A stretch of 64,000 nucleotides of DNA from Ctena decussata. Its lineage: Eukaryota; Mollusca; Bivalvia; Lucinida; Lucinidae. Where the stretch lies: positions 9,067,001 through 9,131,000 of the forward strand of contig OZ022502.1 in NCBI GenBank assembly GCA_963989385.1, given 5' to 3'. The notes under the pieces were generated by a model. It was not told the DNA's origin. It saw only the letters and a list, made by a program, of their open reading frames with translations, and ran no database searches. The position numbers and the translations under genes were made by a program. The number at the start of each line of letters is the position of its first letter. Position 1 is the stretch's first letter. This document shows, piece after piece, positions 56,205 to 64,000 of the stretch.

Positions 56205-56452
56205 TTTTAGGCGAATTAACTCTTTTTGTTACCCCTCTTAAGCTCCCGAAAGAATGAATTTGCTCCTAGAAATTTGTAATTTGTCATTTTGCTCCTCTAG
56301 GAGCATTTTGTTGCTTAAAAGTAGATCCCATTTTACAAGATCTACGTCGTTGAGAGAAAAGAGTAGGTCAAAAAGAGTGGTTAGCTTTGTAAAAATGGCA
56401 TATCAAAACTGTAAGTGTATCTTTGCACCTTAACCACGGTATCATATAAATC

Positions 56453-56655
56453 GGTGCTCAAGATAGCAAGAGAAACAGAAATAACTGAGGTATAATTTTC
56501 AACATTTAGACATAAAACATATATTGTGACCCCTCATTGGAACCGTCTCATCGAGACGGTTCCAATGAGGGGTCACTATATATGTTTTCATTGACAAATA
56601 AGAAAAGAAATAAATTGAATTTCCCTGTATCTCCTTGTTATATGGAGCACTGAAT
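56453..56655. mobile_element. Hairpin MITE family B, diverged copy
   Basis: Central hairpin CCGTCTCATCGAGACGG with CCCCTCATTGGAA arms; ends GTGCTC and GAGCAC. The flank CCTTAACCACGGTATCATAT recurs nearly unchanged after the element, a long (about 27-bp) duplicated flank. Confidence 0.7.
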
Positions 56656-56992
56656 ATACCTTAACCAAGGTATCATATATATATCGTAAGCATCCCATTT
56701 GGTGTTTGGAAATTTCTCGTTTCATTCTTCTCTAGCCGTATCTCGAAGAGCATCAATTGAAACATCAACGAATCTTCCCCAAGCCTTGTAATAGTTGGCC
56801 ATAACTATGCACGATCTGAAATTTACAGACTGACATTTACAGAGCACGTTTTTCAGTTATAAGTACTTTCTTTCTTTCTTTCTATAATTGAAGCCTTAAG
56901 AGGAATGGACTACTATTTTAAAAACGGTGTAAGTTTTAATCTACTTAAATTAGTGTCGCAATTCTATATATTTTAAATATAATTAAATGTAT

Positions 56993-56995
<3 letters not shown>

Positions 56996-57042
<47 letters not shown>
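56996..57042. repeat. (CA)n microsatellite
   Basis: Uninterrupted (CA) run of about 22 units. Confidence 0.9.
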
Positions 57043-57045
<3 letters not shown>

Positions 57046-57249
57046 TCCGAATATCTCATACTAGGCATTTTTCTTGCAGATAATAATAACAATACTATAT
57101 GACGGAACTACTTACTGATGCGGAATAATACGGAGTAAAAGTCAGAAGTGTGACCAATGAGTCTGAAAGTGGCAATCCTTATAATGGTAACTATCGTTGA
57201 CTAATTTATTTGTTTGAGTATGAAAATGTGCTTGAGAATGTTCCACAAA

Positions 57250-57487
57250 TGAGCCGCGACACGACAAAACCAACAATGTGGTTGTGCGGACAGCGCAGAC
57301 TCAGATCAGCCTGGGAAGCAGCACAAATTGACCAGACTCTTCGTTAAGTGCCCAAATGATAGCTAAGGGTCTAAGCTACCTCCATGCGGACAGCGAAGAC
57401 TCTGATCAGACTGGGCGGATGCCCAGGCTGATCTGAGTCTGCGCTTGGCGCACAACCACATTGTTGGTTTTGTCACGTCGCGGCTCA
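57250..57487. mobile_element. MITE family A, copy (238 bp)
   Basis: Full copy flanked by AAAT on each side of the GAGCC...GGCTC ends, supporting a 4-bp target duplication. Confidence 0.85.
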
Positions 57488-57549
57488 AATGTTATTTGAC
57501 ACACAGTCCAACTAAAATGATATAATTTTGTCAATAAATTCTGAAAAGT

Positions 57550-58437
57550 TAGAGCCTTTAGAAACAAAGAAAACGCCAAAGAAACCATGTCCAGTATGGA
57601 AATGTGCAATATGTGCAACACTAGTCATGTCGAGTCTTAAGATGAATTGCAGCACGGGAGAATGGTTCAGAACAACAGTTGGAGTAAGGCAAGGGTACAT
57701 TTTCCCACCCGCCCTCTTTAACATTTTCCTTGCAAGGATCATGTCTAATGCTCTGGAAATAAAACATGATGGAAAGGTCGGCACAGGCGGCAGACCTACT
57801 ACCAATCTTCTATTTCCAATGACACGGATGCTCTCGCCGAGGAGGAGCTGAAAATAGAAATCACAGTGGAAAATCTCAGCAAAGCCTACACAAGGTATAA
57901 AGTGGAGGCAAGTGCTAGAAAGACCAAACTGATAACAAACAGTGCCAATGGCATCCAAACGGAGACAGAAGTTAAGAACAATGACATGTTTTAATATGCT
58001 GAAGTATTTTTCTTAGAAAAGAGTACCGTAGCCCTTACAAAGATGGAGCTAGTTTGAGGAGATTATTTATCTTTTGGATCATATTTGAAACTGGTGCGCC
58101 CGCTTGTCATATCCATCTTTCTGTATGCATGCGATACGTGGATCATGGCAATGGAGCTAGAGAAATGCTCGCGCGAATTGGAGATGAGATGCTGCCGAAG
58201 GTTATTGAACATCTCATAGCAGAACCACGTAACTAACGAGAATGTTCGCAGAAAGATCCAAGCAGCCAATGCAAAACACGGCGAAACCCTGACCATGGTA
58301 AGATGGTCTGGCCGCATGTCAAGGTCGTCTTGCTTAGCCAAGACAATCCCACAGGGCACAGTGAAAGAAAAACATCATAATATGCAAGCTGAAGAAGAAG
58401 TGGAAAAGACACTGTACAAAAGAGTAGAAAATGACTA
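57550..58437 (+). pseudogene. Decayed RTE-like reverse transcriptase fragment
   Basis: Pieces in different frames: GVRQGYIFPPALFNIFLARI (RT motif B region, about 57680-57745), then a segment where the catalytic FADD is lost around 57820, then LVRPLVISIFLYAC-like text near 58090 and a C-terminal piece near 58240-58430 (VRWSGRMSRSS, then GTVK). Several frameshifts, stops and a gap show it is dead. Endonuclease and 5' portions are absent. Confidence 0.8.
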
Positions 58438-58816
58438 AAATGGTAAAATAAAAATAGAGGTACGGGACTGCATTAAATGCCCCTCTTTTTTTGGTGCATC
58501 ACTCGACGGGAAAACAGAAATGGGAGAGAGATAAGTATTTTTTTTCAAAAGCATGCCCGCCCACCAACCCCTTCCAACTTTTTTTTTGCCAGTTTTATCA
58601 TATATGTCCTGAAACTACTACTCTTTTCCCAGCAGTGTATTTTCTGTTACCTAAGGTAACACAGGTAACAAAGTTAGTGCTGAATCGCTTTCTTTAATGA
58701 TTTGTCTTTAGACGTTCATATCACTGGTAGGACCAAGTAGACTTTAACACAAGCGCCGATGAAGTAAAAATAAAAATTGGAAACAAAGACGCAAGCAAGA
58801 ACGAAAAATACAAGAA

Positions 58817-61066
58817 GGTCCAGGATTGTGTTTTGACCCAGAGTTCGGCGTAAAGATTCGGAGTTCGGAATAAAGAAACGGGGCTTTCATGAGTTCGGCA
58901 GGTTCGGAGTTCGGACTAAGAATGGGTTGTTTGTCGGTTCGGTAGGTTCGGAGTTCGGAATAAAGATTCGGAGTTCGGAATAAAGAAACGGGGCTTTAAT
59001 GAGTTCGGCAGGTTCGGAGTTCGGACTAAGAATGGGTTGTTTGTTGGTTCGGTAGGTTCGGAGTTCGGACTAACTGTGGGTCCATGTTTCTGAGTTCGGC
59101 GAAAAGATTCGGAGTTCGGAATAAAGAAACGGGGCTTTCATGAGTTCGGCAGGTTCGGAGTTCGGACTAAGAATGGGTTGTTAGGTAGGTTTGGTAGGTT
59201 CGGAGTTCGGACTAACTGTGGGTCCATGTTGGGTTCGGCTGGTTCGGAGTTCGGACAAAAAAAGTTGTTCCATTATGTGTTTGGCATGTTTGGAGTTTGG
59301 ACTAAGAATGGGTTGTTTGTCAGTTCGGTAGGTTCGGAGTTCGGACTAACTGTGGGTCCATGTTGGGTTGGGCAGGTTCGGACTTCAGACTTACAATGAT
59401 TTCAGCATGGGGCACTTTTCATACTTTGGATGGGTCGCAGTCCAGAGTTGACCTTTATTGATCCCAATCTTTAGTCCCAACTATGGGTTTGCCGATCCCA
59501 GGTTGGACTCAGTCCTTCGTGCGAATTCTGAGTCTGCCGAACTCATGTTGGACCCAATCTAAGTCCAAACTCCTGATGGGCCGAACTCAAGTTGGACCCA
59601 ATCTTCAGGCCAAACTCCAGGTTTGCCAAACCCAGGTTTGAATCGGTCTTTAGTCCGAACTATCAGTCTGCCAAACCTATAGAGATGATTACACGGTTGA
59701 TACCAACCCTGATCTCAGCCCGAGTTGACCATATCGGTCCGAGCCCAAAGGGCTAGGTCTGATATGGTCCGAGGGCTGACATCAGGGCTGGGATCAAAAC
59801 AACCGTGTTATGATCTTTTTATCATATACTTATGTGTATAAAAATGAATGCTAAGTTTTAGTTCCGAAGGAAACTCTTCGGTATTCCGCTGGACCTGTAA
59901 TGTGAGAGTTGCAGTTGCAGTTATAGCAGTCTGATACAGCAAGAGTCGTCTTTAACTTCCCAGCGTATTTATTTCACAACATTCACAAGAAAGTAATAGA
60001 AATTTGAGAAACGAGGCTGTTTTCATGGCAAATGTTTACAGAAAACTGTTTCGACACGAGTGACTATGACAAAACACCACAGAAATCTTTTCTGGATGGA
60101 GAAACATTAAAGTTTTTTGTGTAATGGGCAAGGCACTGTCAGGCTAGCCTGTCCCACTGACAGGTCTTGTTTTTCAACTACACTAGCTTTTATCTGCTGC
60201 ATTTAGGGTCAACAATGATGATTTTTAAATCTTTCCATATATGATTTTAGGGGAACAATGCTGTCAATACGCATTTGTTGTGATAAAGTAGTGACAGATG
60301 CAATTTACCCCTTTATTTTGCCAATTTTCAAATGCAGATTCAAGAGGGCCAACACTGGCAACAGGTTGTATCAAGGGCGAGACGAATATCAGTCTCAGCC
60401 TCTACCAAGGGCGGGACCGATATCCGTCTCGGCTTTTGACATAGAATTTTGGAGCGCAGGGCCGGATCATACCTCACAGTGCGGAAAATACAGTGGTCGA
60501 AATTAGATTTATCAAGGGCAATACTAGTCTAAGTATATGATCGATATTGTTCCCAGTCTTTAGTCCTAACTCTGGGTCGGCTGAACATAGGTTTGACGCG
60601 GTCCTTAGTCCGAACTACGAGTCTGCCTTACCTAGGTTGGACTCAGTCCTTAGTCCGAACTGCGAGTCTGCCGAACCTAGGTTGGACTCGGTCCTTAGTC
60701 CGAACTCCGAGTCTGCCGAACCTAAGTTGGACTCGGTCCTTAGTCCGAACTCCGAGTCTGCCGAACCTAAGTTGGACTCGGCCCTTAGTCTGAACTCCGA
60801 GTCTGCCGAACCTAGGTTAAACTCAGTCCTTAGTCCGAACTCCGAGTCTGCCGAACTCATGTTGGACCCAATCTTAAGTCCGAACTCCGAGTCTGCCGAA
60901 CCTGGATTTGACTCGGCCCTTAGTCCGAACTCCGAGTCTGCCGAACTCATGTAGGACCCAATCTTTAGTCCGAACTCCAAGCCTGCCGAACCTAGATTGG
61001 ACTCGGTCTTTAGTCCGAACTCCGAATCTTTATGCCGAACTCCGAGCCAAAATACAATCCTGGACC
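58817..61066. mobile_element. Foldback-like element with tandem-repeat arms (2.25 kb)
   Basis: Begins GGTCCAGGATTGTGTTTTG and ends with the inverse (CAAAATACAATCCTGGACC). The left arm (to about 59670) repeats GAGTTCGGACTAAG/GTTCGGCAGG units; the right arm (from about 60545) repeats the inverse as a 45-bp unit (TTAGTCCGAACTCCGAGTCTGCC). The centre holds another palindrome (59697-59812, ACACGGTTG...CAACCGTGT). No transposase. Arms of tandem repeats are the hallmark of foldback elements. Confidence 0.75.
60547..61066 (+). repeat. 45-bp tandem repeat, right arm of the foldback element
   Basis: About ten units of CTTAGTCCGAACTCCGAGTC-type sequence. Because 45 is a multiple of three the array stays open in several frames, giving apparent 15-residue repeats. 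Not a gene. Confidence 0.8.
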
Positions 61067-61217
61067 AACCTGGAAAAATATGAGTCTAGGTTTCATTGCG
61101 AATTTCGTATGACAACAAAGTCGTTTGAAATGCTGCAGACGCCCCCTAGTGCCGGTTAAGTGGTAACGTTACTCGACTTTCAAAGTCCACTCTAGTCAAA
61201 TTACAATAAAATAGCAT

Positions 61218-61404
61218 TAGGGTCAAGTCAGTAAATTCTGACAGCAGGTGACATTGTTTCCTTTATATGTCAGTTGTTTGGAATTAAAACAAATTTAGCT
61301 TGGCAAACAGTGAAATCATCATGAGCCGTCTCATCTGGATTTTCACTGTTTGCAACGGTGTGTCCGAATTTGCCCGCTGTCCGAAGTAACCAGACTCGAT
61401 CCTA
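61218..61404. mobile_element. MITE family C, copy with internal deletion
   Basis: TAGGGTCAAGTCAGTAAATT start and CGATCCTA end; lacks part of the central hairpin's left half. Confidence 0.8.
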
Positions 61405-62253
61405 GAACGTGGAGCTGGAAATTACTCATTGATGCGAACCCTGGTCCCCAGAAGAAGACACCTGCAGTTACTCAACAGGTTTCCTGCTCCTCATCATTAG
61501 AGTCGGATGAAGACATGTTATTGTGCTCTCTTGAATTATGTACCCCTTCCACTGTTGTCCAAGAAAAGGACTCGTGACATGTTATATAATGTGTGTTTCT
61601 GTATACACTAGGCCTACTAAGGTATAAAAAAAGAAATAAAAAGAACATTTGAATTGAAATGTTCATTGAGAAATGAATCAAGTTTGTAATATTACGTTAT
61701 ATCAGATTTATAGAAACATACCCTTGCTTGAGAAAACATGTCATTTTCCCATTGAAATACCGGTTAAAAATAAGTACTCTTTCTCCTCTTTTTTTTTTTT
61801 TTTTTTTCGTTTAAGCAAAGGTACAAAGTTGACCAGCAAGCAAGCCCCTGGGCTTTGAATATAGTTCATAGAATCAGTCCATGGTCATGCGTGTAAAAAA
61901 AAGAATTAAGCTTGCTTGGCAGAAAAAATAAAATGTTCGTATATATTTAAACAGTAACTTACATGCCATGAAAATTACACACCAAAAGCATACATACCTA
62001 TTAAAAGATTACCCAATTCCTGAATACACTTACAACTAACAGAAAACTTATTGATTTCATACACGTTTATTGATTCGTCTGTGTCTATTGAAGTTATAAC
62101 TTAACATACATGTACAGTACATTGTTGTAGATTGATTGTTTTTCTTTCTTGTTGTTGTTGTAATAAATGATATGAAAATGCATTGAATACATTCCTAATT
62201 TATTGCGATATTTTCCCCCTTTAGGTTTATATGGTATGTCACACTCCCTGAAT

Positions 62254-62455
62254 CCTCCATACAACCGAATTCCCGACTTCGGAGATCAGAGGCAACAATA
62301 CACGTCGCGTGAAATGATGGCGACAGGAAAGAGGACGATTTTTTTCATTTTGTTACTACATGTATTTAGAAAAGAACCGTGAGCTGAAAGTCATTTCACG
62401 CGACGTGTATTGTTGCCTCTGATCTCCGAAGTCGGGAATTCGGTAGTATGGAGGA
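62254..62455. mobile_element. Hairpin element with ~65-bp inverted ends
   Basis: Left arm starts CCTCCATACAACCGAATTCC, right arm mirrors it ending GGAATTCGGTAGTATGGAGG, with about 70 bp between. No ORF. Confidence 0.8.
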
Positions 62456-62499
62456 TACAATGGGTGTGTCATCAATGCTTTTGCAGAAGGAAAGATAAT

Positions 62500-62737
62500 T
62501 GAGCCGCGACGTGACAAAACCAACAATGTGGTTATGCGACCAGCGCAGACTCAGATCAGCCTGGGCATCCGCCCAGTCTGATCAGAGTCTTCGCTGTCCG
62601 CATGAAGGTAGCTTAGACCCTTAGCTACCCTTTGAACTCTTTACGAAGAATCTTGCCAGACTGGGCGGGTGCCCAGGCTGATCTGAGTCTGCACTGGGCG
62701 CACGACCACATTGTTGGTTTTCTCGCGTTGCGGCTCA
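62500..62737. mobile_element. MITE family A, copy (238 bp)
   Basis: Full copy with slightly diverged ends (GCGACGTGAC and CGCGTTGCGG). Confidence 0.85.
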
Positions 62738-63225
62738 TTTAGAAAAACAATCCTAATAAACGTGCAATTCCATTCCTACTACAATTAGCCAAATTATCTA
62801 CAATGTAATTATAAGCGTCATAAATGTAAACCATATGTACGCAGAATTTTTACTTTAAAGTTAAACTACTGGTTGGCGGACTTATCACAAGACTACAGAA
62901 CGTGGAAAGTCCGTAATTTCAATTTGGTTACTTTCAGGAGTTTCTTTTTCTCGTCCCGAATTTTCATTACTTTGTTCTCTCAGGAGGCTCTAGAGAACAC
63001 ATCTATAACATGCAAATCCTGGCAGTGAGTCTTTCATGATTTTTTTTTTCTCCAATTCTCAAGGGCGTAACTGCCTGTACCGCGCAAATAAGCAGGTGCG
63101 TATTGAAATTGTGTCAAGTTGACAAAATTTCAACACGAACCAGCGTATAATGCATTCTTGAATGTTGTAAATCGGGCATGATTTCAATACATGTACCAGA
63201 GGCCGACTGGCAAGGCAATATGAAA

Positions 63226-63463
63226 TGAGCCGCGTCATGAGAAAACCAACAAAGTGGTTGTGCGCCAAGCGCAGACTCAGATCAGCCTGGGCATTAGCCC
63301 AGGCTGATCAGAGTCTTCGCTGTCCGCATGGAGGTAGCTGAGACCCTTATCTTCCATGTAAGCCCTTAGCAAAAAGTCTGAACGGACCAGGCGGATGCCC
63401 AGGCTGATCTGAGTCTGCACTTGGCGCACAACCACATTGTTGGTTTTCTCGTGTTGCGGCTCA
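63226..63463. mobile_element. MITE family A, copy (238 bp)
   Basis: Full copy flanked by AAAT on both sides of GAGCC...GGCTC. Confidence 0.85.
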
Positions 63464-63657
63464 AATAGACTTGGGGCTAAAACCGCTAAATTTTCCTGTC
63501 AAGGAATATATAACCTGGCTGTGCGTATCATGTAATTGCCTCTAGCTACGCCCCTGAAATTTCTCATAACGATGTTCCCCAGGAGGCTCTAGGAAACGAG
63601 TCCATGACTCACGCCTACTGTCACCTAGTATGTCAGTACCCTGTTCAATTTGAAGAG

Positions 63658-63877
63658 TAGGGTAGAATATAGGGTAACTTCGGACAGCAGGTAAATTCGG
63701 ACAGTGACATTGTTACATTTATACGTCATTTGTTTGGAATTAAAACAAAAATAATTGGGCAAACAGTCAAAATCCTGATGAGACGGCTCATCATGAGCCG
63801 TCTCATCTGGATTTTCACTGTTTGCAATGGTATGTCCGAATTTACCCGCTGTCCGAAAGTAACCAGACTCTACCCTA
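63658..63877. mobile_element. MITE family C, copy
   Basis: TAGGGTAGAATATAGGGTAA start and CAGACTCTACCCTA end; intact central palindrome GACGGCTCATCATGAGCCGTC. Confidence 0.85.
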
Positions 63878-64000
63878 GAGCTGACAGACCTTCACCAGTT
63901 TTTCTATTACCAAGCTGAATCTTTTGTACCATAATAATTTTATATACTTATATGGTTATATTTTGATAATCTCTTTACAAAAGCTTATTTTTGGAGATGG

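Larger units (their letters stand above)
39315..64000. other. Downstream region: repeats, no confident host gene
   Basis: Repeat composites as listed separately. 44900-46400, 51230-52800, 53770-54180, 61405-62250 and 62740-63225 are AT-rich and I see nothing recognisable in them. No clear poly(A) signal for the NB-ARC gene lies near 39314. Confidence 0.5.

Noticed and set aside
57528..57851. Functional reverse transcriptase gene
   Set aside because: Frameshifts and loss of the catalytic Asp pair show a decayed fragment.
60547..60954. 135-codon frame of 15-residue repeats (LSPNSESAEPRLDSV-like)
   Set aside because: It is the translation of a 45-bp DNA repeat forming the arm of a foldback element; the same array is open on the other strand and in another frame.
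61350..61577. 75-codon frame containing ANPGP, at first glance another 2A-like motif
   Set aside because: It begins inside a MITE, lacks the GD(V/I)E context and any downstream domain. The NPGP is likely chance.

Overview
This is a eukaryotic window with one large host gene buried in repeats. The long introns with GT-AG borders, AT-rich non-coding DNA, dense palindromic MITEs, (GTCY)n-led tandem-repeat elements and a CR1/L2-type retrotransposon fit a marine bivalve mollusc. That placement is inference from repeat style and protein family, not from a marker gene.

The host gene runs on the + strand from an ATG at 4659 to a stop at 39314. Ten coding exons, all with GT-AG borders and matching phases, add up to 942 codons. 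The predicted protein has an N-terminal death-effector-like (DED-like) segment, an NB-ARC ATPase module, a winged helix, TPR-type repeats and an acidic Ser-rich tail ending in a basic cluster. This is an NLR/Apaf-like architecture, expected to be a cytosolic sensor or death-signalling adaptor. I assign no gene symbol.

Intron 8 (22563-36442) holds a complete LINE at 25391-34142, flanked by a 12-bp target-site duplication and sharing the host gene's orientation. ORF1 (408 aa) and ORF2 (1189 aa, endonuclease plus reverse transcriptase) are both intact. The ORF2 N-terminus has a hydrophobic segment running straight into a 2A-like GDVHSNPGP motif. The ORFs are about 2.8 kb apart, which is unusually far.

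The other introns and the flanks are mostly mobile DNA. They hold a 238-bp palindromic MITE family (GAGCCGCGACACG ends), a hairpin MITE with CAGAG/CTCTG ends, a TAGGGT-ended MITE, short CRE-rich (TGACGTCA) palindromes, two same-length and apparently near-identical 594-bp TTAA-flanked elements in opposite orientation, several longer TIR elements, pearl/Helentron-like elements, and a 2.25-kb foldback element whose arms are tandem repeats. Several transposon ends lie within about 30 bp of host splice sites.

From 39315 to 64000 there is no convincing host gene apart from one uncertain minus-strand ORF (55740-56204). This stretch holds degenerate tandem repeats, a decayed RTE-like reverse transcriptase fragment and more MITE copies.
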